NCBI RefSeq assembly: GCF_051014685.1
Contig: NW_027479467.1
Coordinates: 54,070-118,069 of the forward strand
Source of the DNA: Ptiloglossa arizonensis
Lineage: Eukaryota; Arthropoda; Insecta; Hymenoptera; Colletidae
Length of the DNA: 64,000 nt
Reading direction: 5' to 3'
The notes below the pieces were generated by a model. The model saw nothing but the letters and a program-made list of their open reading frames with translations, did not search any database and was not told where the DNA came from. Positions 24,201 to 36,671 of the stretch are shown in pieces. A program made the position numbers and the translations under genes. Numbering within the stretch: the stretch's first letter is position 1; every line of letters starts with the position of its first letter.

Positions 24201-25463
24201 GGAAAAAATACGCATACAGTTGTAATCGGGCGAGTTTCCACTTTCAGACGCAGTAGGAATTTTTGGGTTAAGTCAATCCGTTCGCGAGATATGGGAGCTT
24301 GAAGCTAAGAAATGGTTGAGTAGAGAACAAATTTTTCGCAATTCTGCTGCTCCAAACGCTTAACCAGAATGGCCTAGGGAAAAAATGCACATACCGTTGT
24401 AATCGGGCGAGTTTCTACTTTCAGGTGCAACAGGAATTTTTGGTTAGGTCAATCCGTTCGCGAGATATGGGAGTTTGAAGCCAAGAAATGGTTGAGAAGG
24501 CAAAATATTTTTCGCAATTCTGCTGCTCCAAACGCTTAACCAGAATGGCCTAGGGAAAAAATACACATACCGTTGTAATCGGGCGAGTTTCTACTTTCAG
24601 ACGCAACAGGAATTTTTGGGTTAGGTCAATCCGTTCGCGAGATATGGGAGTTTGAAGCCAAGAAATGTTTGAGAAGGCAAAAAATTTTTCGCAATTCTGC
24701 TGCTCCAATCGCTTAACCAGAATGGCCTAGGGATAAAATACACATACCGTTGCAATCGGGCGAGTTTCTACATTCATACACAAAGGAACTTTGGGTTAGG
24801 TCAATCCGTTCGAGAGATATGGGAGTTTGAAGCCAAGAAATGGTTGTGAAGGCAAAAAATTTTTCGCAATTCTGCTGCTCCAAACGCTTAACCGGAATGG
24901 CCTAGGGAAAAAATAACATACCGTTGTAATCGGGCAAGTTTCTACTTTCAGATGCAATAGGAATTTTGGGATTAGGTCAATCCGTTCGCGAGATATGGGA
25001 GTTTGAAGCCAAGAAATGGTTGAGAAGGCAAAAATTTTTTCGCAATTCTGCTGCTCCAAACGCTTAACCGGAATGGCCTAGGGAAAAAATACACATACCG
25101 TTGTAATCGGGCGAGTTTCTACTTTCAGATGTAATAGCAATTTTTGGCTTAGGTCAAACCGTTCGCGAGATATGGGAGTTTGAAGCGAAGAAATGGTTGA
25201 GAAGGCACAAAATTTTTCGCAATTCAGCTGCTCCAAACGCTTAACCAGAATGGCCTAGGGAAAAAGTACACATACCGTTGCAATCGGGCGAGATTCTACA
25301 TTCATACGCAACAGGAATTTTTGGGTTAGGTCAATCCGTTCGCGAGATATGGGAGTTTGAAGCCAAGAAATGGTTGAGAAGGCAAATAATTTTTCGCAAT
25401 TCTGCTGCTCCAAACGCTTAACCAGAATGGCCTAGGGTAAAAATACACATACCGTTGTAATCG

Positions 25464-25640
25464 GGCGAGTTTCTACTTTCAGATGCAATAGGAATTTTTG
25501 GGTTAGGTCAATCCGTTCGCGAGATATGGAAGCTTGAAGCTATGAAATGGTTGAGAAGACAACAAATTTTTCGCAATTCTGCTGCTCCAAACGCTTAACC
25601 AGAATGGCCTAGGGAAAAAATATACATACCGTTGTAATCG
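25464..25640 (+). repeat. Reference monomer (177 bp)
   Basis: A near-consensus copy, phased to start at 'ggcgagtttc'. Landmarks: TCGCGA (NruI-type palindrome) at 25517-25522, CCTAGG (AvrII-type palindrome) at 25608-25613, an A-run after the CCTAGG, and a CENP-B-box-like motif across the 3' boundary. A typical monomer has 8 CpG dinucleotides, close to what its base composition predicts, so CpG is not depleted. This copy differs from the commonest type mainly at 'ggaagcttgaagctatg', which creates a HindIII site. Because 177 is 3 x 59, all monomers stay in the same reading frame unless an indel intervenes. Confidence 0.95.
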
Positions 25641-25643
25641 GGC
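25627..25643 (+). other. CENP-B-box-like motif (typical copy)
   Basis: The 17-mer 'taccgttgtaatcgggc' spans the monomer boundary. Against the mammalian CENP-B box (YTTCGTTGGAARCGGGA) it matches 12 of 17 positions and 7 of the 9 bases described as essential (CG, A and CGGG present; TT replaced by AC). Most monomers carry this form. By my rough estimate with equal base frequencies, a 7-of-9 match arises by chance about once in every two 177-bp monomers over both strands, so the match alone is weak. Its near-fixed presence follows from array homogenisation and does not by itself show selection. Confidence 0.3.
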
Positions 25644-26773
25644 GAGTTTCTACTTTCAGATGCAATAGGAATTTCTGGGTTTGGTCAATCCGTTCGCGAG
25701 ATAGGGGATTATGAAGCCAAGAAATGGTTGAGAAGGCAAAAAATTTTTCGCAATTCTGCTGCTCCAAACGCATAACCAGAATGGCCTAGGGTAAAAATAC
25801 ACATACCGTTGTAATCGGGCGAGTTTCTACTTTCAGATGCAATAGCAATTTTTGGGTTAGGTCAATCCGTTCGCGAGATAAAGGAGTTTGAAGCCAAGAA
25901 ATGGTTGAGAAGGCAACAAATTTTTCGTACTTCTGCTGCTCCAAACGCTTAACCAGAATGGCCTAGGGCAAAAATACGCATACCGTTGTAATCGGGCGGG
26001 TTTCTACTTTCGGACGCAGTAGGAATTTTTGGGTTAGGTCAATCCGTTCGCGAGATATGGGAGATTGAAGCCAAGAAATGGTCGAGAGGGCAAAAAATTT
26101 TTCGCAATTCTGCTGCTCCAAACGCTTAACCAGAATGGCCTAGGGCAAAAATACGCATACCGTTGTAATCGGGCGGGTTTCTACTTTCAGATGCAATAGC
26201 AATTTTTGGGTTAGGTCAATCCGTTCGCGAGATATGGGAGTTTGAAGCCAAGAAATGGTTGAGAAGGCACAAAATGTTTCGCAATTCTGCTGCTCCAAAA
26301 GCTTAGCCAGAATGGCCTAGGGAAAAAATACACATACCTTTGTAAGCGGGCGAGTTTCTACTTTCTGACGCAGCAGGAATTTTTGGGTTGGGTCAATCCG
26401 TCCGCAAGATTTGGGATTTTGAAGCCAAGAAATGGTTTAGAAGGCACAAAATTTTTCGCAATTCAGCTGCTCCAAACGCTTAACCAGAATGGCCTAGGGC
26501 AAAAATACACATACAGTTGTAATCGGGCGGGTTTCTACTTTCAGATGCAATAGCAATTTTTGGGTTAGGTCAATCCGTTTGCGAGACATGGGAGTTTGAA
26601 GCCGAGAAATGGTTGAGAAGGCAAATAATTTTTCGCAATTCTGCTGCTCCAAACGCTTAACCCGAATGGCCTAGGGTAAAAATACACATACCGTTGTAAT
26701 AGGGCGAGTTTCTACTTTCAGATGCAATAGGAACTTTTTGGTTAAGTCAATCCGTTCGCGAGATTTGGGATTT

Positions 26774-29700
26774 TGAAGCCAAGAAATGGTTGAGAAGGCA
26801 CAAAATTTTTCGCAATTCAGCTGCTCCAAACGCTTAACCAGAATGGCCTAGGGAAATAGTACACATTCCGTTGCAATCGGGCGAGATTCTACATTCATAC
26901 GCAACAGGAATTTTTGGGTTAGGTCAATCCGTTCGCGAGATATGGGAGTTTGAAGCCAAGAAATGGTTGAGAAGGCAAATAATTGTTCGCAATTCTGCTG
27001 CTCCAAACGCTTAACCAGAATGGCATAGGGAAAAAATAAACATACCGTTGTAATCGGGCGAGTTTCTACTTTCAGATGCAATAGGAATTTTTGGGTTAGG
27101 TCAATCCGTTCGCGAGATATGGAAGTTTGAAGCTATGAAATGGTTGAGAAGACAACAAAAATTTCGCAATTCAGCTGCTCCAAACGCTTAACCAGAATGG
27201 CCTAGGGAAATAGTACACATACCGTTGCAATCGGGCGAGTTTCTACTTTCAGACGCAGCAGGAATTTTTGGGTTTGGTCAATCCGTTCGCGAGATAGGGG
27301 ATTATGAAGCCAAGAAATGGTTGAGAAGGCAAAAATTTTTTCGCAATTCTGCAGCTCCAAACGGTTAACCAGCATGGCCTAGGTAAAAACTACACAAACC
27401 GTTGTAATCGGGCGCGTTTCCACTTTCAGACACAATAGGAATTTTTGGGTTAGGTCAATCCGTTCGCGAGATATGGGAGATTGAAGCCAAGAAATGGTCG
27501 AGAGGGCAAAAAATTTTTCGCAATTCTGCTGCTCCAAACGCTTAACCAGAATGGCCTAGAGAAAAAATACACATACCTTTGTAATCGGGCGAGTTTCTAC
27601 TTTCAGACGCAGCAGGAATTTTTGGGTTGGGTCAATCCGTCCGCAAGATATGGGATTTTGAACCCAAGAAATGGTTGAGAAGGAACAAAATTTTTCGCAA
27701 TTCAGCTGCTCCAAACGCTTAACCAGAATGGCCTAGGGCAAAAATACTAATACCGTTGTAATCGGGCGGGTTTCTACTTTCAGATGCAATAGCAATTTTT
27801 GGGTTAGGTCAATCCGTTCGCGAGATATGGGAGTTTGAAGCCGAGAAATGGTTGAGAAGGCAAATAATTTTTCGCAATTCTGCTGCTCCAAACGCTTAAC
27901 CCGAATGGCCTAGGAAAAAAATACACATACCGTTGTAATACGGCGAGTTTCTACTTTCAGGTGCAATAGGAATTTTTTGGTTAGGTCAATCCGTTCGCGA
28001 GATATGGGAGTTTGAAGCTAAGAAATGGTTGAGAAGAGAACAAATTTTTCGCAATTCTGCTGCTCGAAACGCTTAACCAGGAAGGCCTAGGGAAAAAATA
28101 CACATACTGTTGTCATCGGGCGAGTTTCTACTTTCAGATGCAATAGGAATTTTTGGGGTAGGTCAATCCGTTCGCGAGATATGGGATTTTGAAGCCAAGA
28201 AATGGTTGAGAAGGCACAAAATTTTTCGCAATTCAGCTGCTCCAAACGCTTAACCAGAATGGCCTAGGGTAAAAATACGCATACCGTTGTAATCGGGCGG
28301 GTTTCTACTTTCAGATGCAATAGCAATTTTTGGGTTAGGTCGATCCGTAAGCGAGATATGGGAGTTTGAAGCCGAGAAATGGTTGAGAAGGCAAATAATT
28401 TTTCGCAATTCTGCTGCTCCAAACGCTTAACCCGAATGGCCTAGGAAAAAAATACACATACCGTTGTAATACGGCGAGTTTCTACTTTCAGGTGCAATAG
28501 GAATTTTTTGGTTAGGTCAATCCGTTCGCGAGATATGGGAGTTTGAAGCTAAGAAATGGTTGAGAAGAGAACAAATTTTTCGCAATTCTGCTGCTCGAAA
28601 CGCTTAACCAGGAAGGCCTAGGGAAAAAATACACATACTGTTGTCATCGGGCGAGTTTCTACTTTCAGATGCAATAGGAATTTTTGGGGTAGGTCAATCC
28701 GTTCGCGAGATATGGGATTTTGAAGCCAAGAAATGGTTGAGAAGGCACAAAATTTTTCGCAATTCAGCTGCTCCAAACGCTTAACCAGAATGGCCTAGGG
28801 TAAAAATACGCATACCGTTGTAATCGGGCGGGTTTCTACTTTCAGATGCAATAGCAATTTTTGGGTTAGGTCGATCCGTAAGCGAGATATGGGAGTTTGA
28901 AGCCGAGAAATGGTTGAGAAGGCAAATAATTTTTCGCAATTCTGCTGCTCCAAACGCTTAACCCGAATGGCCTAGGGAAAAAATACACATACCGTTGTAA
29001 TCGGGCGAGTTTCTACTTTCAGATGCAATAGGAATTTTTGGGTTAGGTCAATCCGTTCGCGAGATATGGGAGTTTGAAGCCAAGAAATGTTTGAGAAGGC
29101 AAAAAATTTTTCGCAATTCTGCTGCTCCAAACGCGAAACCAGAATGGCCTATGGAAAAAATACACATACCGTTGTAATCGGGCGAGTTTCTACTTTCAGA
29201 TGTAATAGCAATTTTTGGCTTAGGTCAATCCGTTCGCGAGATATGGGAGTTTGAAGCGAAGAAATGGTTGAGAAGACAACAAATTTTTCGCACTTCTGCT
29301 GCTCCAATCGCTTAACCAGAATGGCCTAGGGAAAAAATACACATACCGTTGCAATCGGGCGAGTTTCTACATTCATACACAACAGGAACTTTGGGTTAGG
29401 TCAATCCGTTCGAGAGATATGGGAGTTTGAAGCCAAGAAATGGTTGAGAAGGCAAAAAATTTTTCAGAATTCTGCTGCTCCAAACGCTTAACCGGAATGG
29501 CCTAGGGAAAAAATACACATACCGTTGTAATCGGGCAAGTTTCTACTTTCAGATGCAATAGGAATTTTTGGGTTAGGTCATTCCGTTCGCGAGATATGGG
29601 AGTTTGAAGCGAAGAAATGGTTGAGAGGACAACAAATTTATCGCAATTCTGCTGCTCCAAACGCTTAACCAGAATGGCCTAGGGAAAAAATACACATACC

Positions 29701-31722
29701 TTTGTAATCGGGCGAGTTTCTACTTTCTGACGCAGCAGAAATTTTTGGGTTGGGTCAATCCGTCCGCAAGATTTGGGATTTTGAAGCCAAGAAATGGTTG
29801 AGAAGACAACAAATTTTTCGCACTTCTGCTGCTCCAATCGCTCAACCAGAATGGCCTAGGGAAAAAATACACATACAGTTGTAATCGGGCGAGTTTCTAC
29901 TTTCAGACGCAGCAGCAATTTTTGGGTTTGGTCAATCCGTTCGCGAGATATGGGAGTTTGAAGCTAAGAAATGGTTGAGAAGAGAACAAATTTTTCGCAA
30001 TTCTGCTGCTCCAAACGCTTAACCAGAATGGCCTAGGGAAAAAATGCACATACCGTTGTAATCGGGCGAGTTTCTACTTTCAGATGCAATAGGAATTTTT
30101 GGGTTAGGTCAATCCGTACGCGAGATATGGGAGTTTAAAGCTAAGAAATGGTTGAGAAGACAACAAATTTTTCGCACTTCTGCTGCTCCAAACGCTTAAC
30201 AAGAATGGCCTAGGGAAAAAATACGCATACAGTTGTAATCGGGCGAGTTTCCACTTTCAGACGCAGTAGGAATTTTTGGGTTAAGTCAATCCGTTCGCGA
30301 GATATGGGAGCTTGAAGCTATGAAATGGTTGAGAAGACAACAAATTTTTCACAATTCTGCTGCTCCAAACGCTTAACCAGAATGGCCTAGGGAAAAAGTA
30401 CACATACCGTTGTAATCGGGCGAGTTTCTACTTTCAGATGCACTAGGCATTTTTGGGTTAGGTCAATCCGTTCGCGAGATATGGGAGTTTGAAGCTAAGA
30501 AATGGTTGAGAAGAGAACAAATTTTTCGCAATTCTGCTGCTCCAAACGCTTAACCAGAATGGCCTAGGGAAAAAATGCACATACCGTTGTAATCGGGCGA
30601 GTTTCTACTTTCAGGTGCAACAGGAATTTTTGGTTAGGTCAATCCGTTCGCGAGATATGGGAGTTTGAAGCCAAGAAATGGTTGAGAAGGCAAAATATTT
30701 TTCGCAATTCTGCTGCTCCAAACGCTTAACCAGAATGGCATAGGGAAAAAATACACACACCGTTGTAATCGGGCGAGTTTCTACTTTCAGAAGCAATAGG
30801 AATTTTTGGATTAGGTCAATCCGTTCGCGAGATATGGGAGTTTGAAGCTATGAAATGGTTGCGAAGACAACAAATTTTTCGCAATTCTGCTGCTCCAAAC
30901 GCTTAACCAGAATGGCCTAGGGAAAAAATACACATACCGTTGTAATCGGGCGAGTTTCTACTTTCAGACGCAACAGGAATTTTTGGGTTAGGTCAATCCG
31001 TTCGCGAGATATGGGAGTTTGAAGCCAAGAAATGTTTGAGAAGGCAAAAAATTTTTCGCAATTCTGCTGCTCCAATCGCTTAACCAGAATGGCCTAGGGA
31101 TAAAATACACATACCGTTGCAATCGGGCGAGTTTCTAGATTCATACACAAAGGAACTTTGGGTCAGGTCAATCCGTTCGAGAGATATGGGAGTTTGAAGC
31201 CAAGAAATGGTTGTGAAGGCAAAAAATTTTTCGCAATTCCGCTGCTCCAAACGCTTAACCGGAATGGCCAAGGGAAAAAATAACATACCGTTGTAATCGG
31301 GCAAGTTTCTACTTTCAGATGCAATAGGAATTTTGGGATTAGGTCAATCCGTTCGCGAGATATGGGAGTTTGAAGCCAAGAAATGGTTGAGAAGGCAAAA
31401 ATTTTTTCGCAATTCTGCTGCTCCAAACGCTTAACCAGAATGGCCTAGGGAAAAAATACACATACCGTTGTAATCGGGCGAGTTTCTACTTTCAGATGTA
31501 ATAGCAATTTTTGGCTTAGGTCAAACCGTTCGCGAGATATGGGAGTTTGAAGCGAAGAAATGGTTGAGAAGACAACAAATTTTTCGCACTTCTGCTGCTC
31601 CAATCGCTTAACCAGAATGGCCTAGGGATAAAATACACATACCGTTGCAATCGGGCGAGTTTCTACATTCATACACAAAGGAACTTTGGGTTAGGTCAAT
31701 CCGTTCGAGAGATATAGGAGTT
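26774..31722 (+). repeat. 4,949-bp tandem duplication, copy 1 (28 monomers)
   Basis: Every rare mark in this block recurs exactly 4,949 bp later: 'ggttaaccagcatggc' at 27,363 and 32,312; 'gcactaggcat' at 30,436 and 35,385; 'tttctgacgcagcag' at 29,724 and 34,673; 'gtttctagattc' near 31,132 and 36,081. The only difference I noticed by eye is G at 29,627 against A at 34,576 ('gagaggac' and 'gagaagac'). 4,949 is 28 x 177 less 7. Internally it holds a 531-bp trimer duplication (27,942-29,003). Confidence 0.9.
27942..28472 (+). repeat. 531-bp trimer, first copy (repeated at 28,473-29,003)
   Basis: Three monomers marked in order by 'gtaatacggcgag' with 'gctgctcgaaacgc', 'tgttgtcatcggg' with 'ggggtagg', and 'gtcgatccgtaagcgag'. 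They recur 531 bp downstream, exactly three monomers. Both copies are also present in the second 4,949-bp unit (32,891-33,421 and 33,422-33,952), but the related copies at 39.6 and 44.4 kb have the trimer only once and read 'gtcaatccgtaagcg'. Confidence 0.85.
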
Positions 31723-34700
31723 TGAAGCCAAGAAATGGTTGAGAAGGCACAAAATTTTTCGCAATTCAGCTGCTCCAAACGCTTAACCAGAATGGCCTAG
31801 GGAAATAGTACACATTCCGTTGCAATCGGGCGAGATTCTACATTCATACGCAACAGGAATTTTTGGGTTAGGTCAATCCGTTCGCGAGATATGGGAGTTT
31901 GAAGCCAAGAAATGGTTGAGAAGGCAAATAATTGTTCGCAATTCTGCTGCTCCAAACGCTTAACCAGAATGGCATAGGGAAAAAATAAACATACCGTTGT
32001 AATCGGGCGAGTTTCTACTTTCAGATGCAATAGGAATTTTTGGGTTAGGTCAATCCGTTCGCGAGATATGGAAGTTTGAAGCTATGAAATGGTTGAGAAG
32101 ACAACAAAAATTTCGCAATTCAGCTGCTCCAAACGCTTAACCAGAATGGCCTAGGGAAATAGTACACATACCGTTGCAATCGGGCGAGTTTCTACTTTCA
32201 GACGCAGCAGGAATTTTTGGGTTTGGTCAATCCGTTCGCGAGATAGGGGATTATGAAGCCAAGAAATGGTTGAGAAGGCAAAAATTTTTTCGCAATTCTG
32301 CAGCTCCAAACGGTTAACCAGCATGGCCTAGGTAAAAACTACACAAACCGTTGTAATCGGGCGCGTTTCCACTTTCAGACACAATAGGAATTTTTGGGTT
32401 AGGTCAATCCGTTCGCGAGATATGGGAGATTGAAGCCAAGAAATGGTCGAGAGGGCAAAAAATTTTTCGCAATTCTGCTGCTCCAAACGCTTAACCAGAA
32501 TGGCCTAGAGAAAAAATACACATACCTTTGTAATCGGGCGAGTTTCTACTTTCAGACGCAGCAGGAATTTTTGGGTTGGGTCAATCCGTCCGCAAGATAT
32601 GGGATTTTGAACCCAAGAAATGGTTGAGAAGGAACAAAATTTTTCGCAATTCAGCTGCTCCAAACGCTTAACCAGAATGGCCTAGGGCAAAAATACTAAT
32701 ACCGTTGTAATCGGGCGGGTTTCTACTTTCAGATGCAATAGCAATTTTTGGGTTAGGTCAATCCGTTCGCGAGATATGGGAGTTTGAAGCCGAGAAATGG
32801 TTGAGAAGGCAAATAATTTTTCGCAATTCTGCTGCTCCAAACGCTTAACCCGAATGGCCTAGGAAAAAAATACACATACCGTTGTAATACGGCGAGTTTC
32901 TACTTTCAGGTGCAATAGGAATTTTTTGGTTAGGTCAATCCGTTCGCGAGATATGGGAGTTTGAAGCTAAGAAATGGTTGAGAAGAGAACAAATTTTTCG
33001 CAATTCTGCTGCTCGAAACGCTTAACCAGGAAGGCCTAGGGAAAAAATACACATACTGTTGTCATCGGGCGAGTTTCTACTTTCAGATGCAATAGGAATT
33101 TTTGGGGTAGGTCAATCCGTTCGCGAGATATGGGATTTTGAAGCCAAGAAATGGTTGAGAAGGCACAAAATTTTTCGCAATTCAGCTGCTCCAAACGCTT
33201 AACCAGAATGGCCTAGGGTAAAAATACGCATACCGTTGTAATCGGGCGGGTTTCTACTTTCAGATGCAATAGCAATTTTTGGGTTAGGTCGATCCGTAAG
33301 CGAGATATGGGAGTTTGAAGCCGAGAAATGGTTGAGAAGGCAAATAATTTTTCGCAATTCTGCTGCTCCAAACGCTTAACCCGAATGGCCTAGGAAAAAA
33401 ATACACATACCGTTGTAATACGGCGAGTTTCTACTTTCAGGTGCAATAGGAATTTTTTGGTTAGGTCAATCCGTTCGCGAGATATGGGAGTTTGAAGCTA
33501 AGAAATGGTTGAGAAGAGAACAAATTTTTCGCAATTCTGCTGCTCGAAACGCTTAACCAGGAAGGCCTAGGGAAAAAATACACATACTGTTGTCATCGGG
33601 CGAGTTTCTACTTTCAGATGCAATAGGAATTTTTGGGGTAGGTCAATCCGTTCGCGAGATATGGGATTTTGAAGCCAAGAAATGGTTGAGAAGGCACAAA
33701 ATTTTTCGCAATTCAGCTGCTCCAAACGCTTAACCAGAATGGCCTAGGGTAAAAATACGCATACCGTTGTAATCGGGCGGGTTTCTACTTTCAGATGCAA
33801 TAGCAATTTTTGGGTTAGGTCGATCCGTAAGCGAGATATGGGAGTTTGAAGCCGAGAAATGGTTGAGAAGGCAAATAATTTTTCGCAATTCTGCTGCTCC
33901 AAACGCTTAACCCGAATGGCCTAGGGAAAAAATACACATACCGTTGTAATCGGGCGAGTTTCTACTTTCAGATGCAATAGGAATTTTTGGGTTAGGTCAA
34001 TCCGTTCGCGAGATATGGGAGTTTGAAGCCAAGAAATGTTTGAGAAGGCAAAAAATTTTTCGCAATTCTGCTGCTCCAAACGCGAAACCAGAATGGCCTA
34101 TGGAAAAAATACACATACCGTTGTAATCGGGCGAGTTTCTACTTTCAGATGTAATAGCAATTTTTGGCTTAGGTCAATCCGTTCGCGAGATATGGGAGTT
34201 TGAAGCGAAGAAATGGTTGAGAAGACAACAAATTTTTCGCACTTCTGCTGCTCCAATCGCTTAACCAGAATGGCCTAGGGAAAAAATACACATACCGTTG
34301 CAATCGGGCGAGTTTCTACATTCATACACAACAGGAACTTTGGGTTAGGTCAATCCGTTCGAGAGATATGGGAGTTTGAAGCCAAGAAATGGTTGAGAAG
34401 GCAAAAAATTTTTCAGAATTCTGCTGCTCCAAACGCTTAACCGGAATGGCCTAGGGAAAAAATACACATACCGTTGTAATCGGGCAAGTTTCTACTTTCA
34501 GATGCAATAGGAATTTTTGGGTTAGGTCATTCCGTTCGCGAGATATGGGAGTTTGAAGCGAAGAAATGGTTGAGAAGACAACAAATTTATCGCAATTCTG
34601 CTGCTCCAAACGCTTAACCAGAATGGCCTAGGGAAAAAATACACATACCTTTGTAATCGGGCGAGTTTCTACTTTCTGACGCAGCAGAAATTTTTGGGTT

Positions 34701-36671
34701 GGGTCAATCCGTCCGCAAGATTTGGGATTTTGAAGCCAAGAAATGGTTGAGAAGACAACAAATTTTTCGCACTTCTGCTGCTCCAATCGCTCAACCAGAA
34801 TGGCCTAGGGAAAAAATACACATACAGTTGTAATCGGGCGAGTTTCTACTTTCAGACGCAGCAGCAATTTTTGGGTTTGGTCAATCCGTTCGCGAGATAT
34901 GGGAGTTTGAAGCTAAGAAATGGTTGAGAAGAGAACAAATTTTTCGCAATTCTGCTGCTCCAAACGCTTAACCAGAATGGCCTAGGGAAAAAATGCACAT
35001 ACCGTTGTAATCGGGCGAGTTTCTACTTTCAGATGCAATAGGAATTTTTGGGTTAGGTCAATCCGTACGCGAGATATGGGAGTTTAAAGCTAAGAAATGG
35101 TTGAGAAGACAACAAATTTTTCGCACTTCTGCTGCTCCAAACGCTTAACAAGAATGGCCTAGGGAAAAAATACGCATACAGTTGTAATCGGGCGAGTTTC
35201 CACTTTCAGACGCAGTAGGAATTTTTGGGTTAAGTCAATCCGTTCGCGAGATATGGGAGCTTGAAGCTATGAAATGGTTGAGAAGACAACAAATTTTTCA
35301 CAATTCTGCTGCTCCAAACGCTTAACCAGAATGGCCTAGGGAAAAAGTACACATACCGTTGTAATCGGGCGAGTTTCTACTTTCAGATGCACTAGGCATT
35401 TTTGGGTTAGGTCAATCCGTTCGCGAGATATGGGAGTTTGAAGCTAAGAAATGGTTGAGAAGAGAACAAATTTTTCGCAATTCTGCTGCTCCAAACGCTT
35501 AACCAGAATGGCCTAGGGAAAAAATGCACATACCGTTGTAATCGGGCGAGTTTCTACTTTCAGGTGCAACAGGAATTTTTGGTTAGGTCAATCCGTTCGC
35601 GAGATATGGGAGTTTGAAGCCAAGAAATGGTTGAGAAGGCAAAATATTTTTCGCAATTCTGCTGCTCCAAACGCTTAACCAGAATGGCATAGGGAAAAAA
35701 TACACACACCGTTGTAATCGGGCGAGTTTCTACTTTCAGAAGCAATAGGAATTTTTGGATTAGGTCAATCCGTTCGCGAGATATGGGAGTTTGAAGCTAT
35801 GAAATGGTTGCGAAGACAACAAATTTTTCGCAATTCTGCTGCTCCAAACGCTTAACCAGAATGGCCTAGGGAAAAAATACACATACCGTTGTAATCGGGC
35901 GAGTTTCTACTTTCAGACGCAACAGGAATTTTTGGGTTAGGTCAATCCGTTCGCGAGATATGGGAGTTTGAAGCCAAGAAATGTTTGAGAAGGCAAAAAA
36001 TTTTTCGCAATTCTGCTGCTCCAATCGCTTAACCAGAATGGCCTAGGGATAAAATACACATACCGTTGCAATCGGGCGAGTTTCTAGATTCATACACAAA
36101 GGAACTTTGGGTCAGGTCAATCCGTTCGAGAGATATGGGAGTTTGAAGCCAAGAAATGGTTGTGAAGGCAAAAAATTTTTCGCAATTCCGCTGCTCCAAA
36201 CGCTTAACCGGAATGGCCAAGGGAAAAAATAACATACCGTTGTAATCGGGCAAGTTTCTACTTTCAGATGCAATAGGAATTTTGGGATTAGGTCAATCCG
36301 TTCGCGAGATATGGGAGTTTGAAGCCAAGAAATGGTTGAGAAGGCAAAAATTTTTTCGCAATTCTGCTGCTCCAAACGCTTAACCAGAATGGCCTAGGGA
36401 AAAAATACACATACCGTTGTAATCGGGCGAGTTTCTACTTTCAGATGTAATAGCAATTTTTGGCTTAGGTCAAACCGTTCGCGAGATATGGGAGTTTGAA
36501 GCGAAGAAATGGTTGAGAAGACAACAAATTTTTCGCACTTCTGCTGCTCCAATCGCTTAACCAGAATGGCCTAGGGATAAAATACACATACCGTTGCAAT
36601 CGGGCGAGTTTCTACATTCATACACAAAGGAACTTTGGGTTAGGTCAATCCGTTCGAGAGATATAGGAGTT
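31723..36671 (+). repeat. 4,949-bp tandem duplication, copy 2
   Basis: Directly abuts copy 1. The junction monomer near 31,690-31,790 joins a left half typed 'tacacaaaggaactttgg/gatataggag' to a right half typed 'ggcacaaaatttttc/caattcagctg'. The intact left-type monomer is at the far end of copy 2 (36,660-36,730, right half 'ggcaaaaaattttt'), and the intact right-type monomer is at the start of copy 1 (near 26,760). The switch falls within about 28 shared bases, 'tttgaagccaag' to 'gagaaggca'. This is what a single unequal crossover would leave. Confidence 0.9.

Larger units (their letters stand above)
22638..26773 (+). repeat. Domain IV, 5' part: source-like copies
   Basis: About 23 monomers whose rare variants recur further right. 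22,638-23,853 corresponds to 40,495-41,710 (offset 17,857). 24,796-25,059 matches 31,163-31,426 (offset 6,367). 25,205-26,773 matches about 37,050-38,441 (offset 11,845 falling to 11,668, because one monomer near 26.04-26.30 kb is missing in the right-hand copy). It contains the 'ctttctgacgcagcag' monomer at 23,711 and the 'ggaagcttgaagc' HindIII-type monomer at 25,528. Confidence 0.75.

Noticed and set aside
26774..36671. Interpretation of the 4,949-bp duplication as an assembly artefact
   Set aside because: Not excluded, but the hybrid junction monomer and at least one substitution between the copies fit a real crossover better than a simple assembly stutter; long-read coverage would decide.
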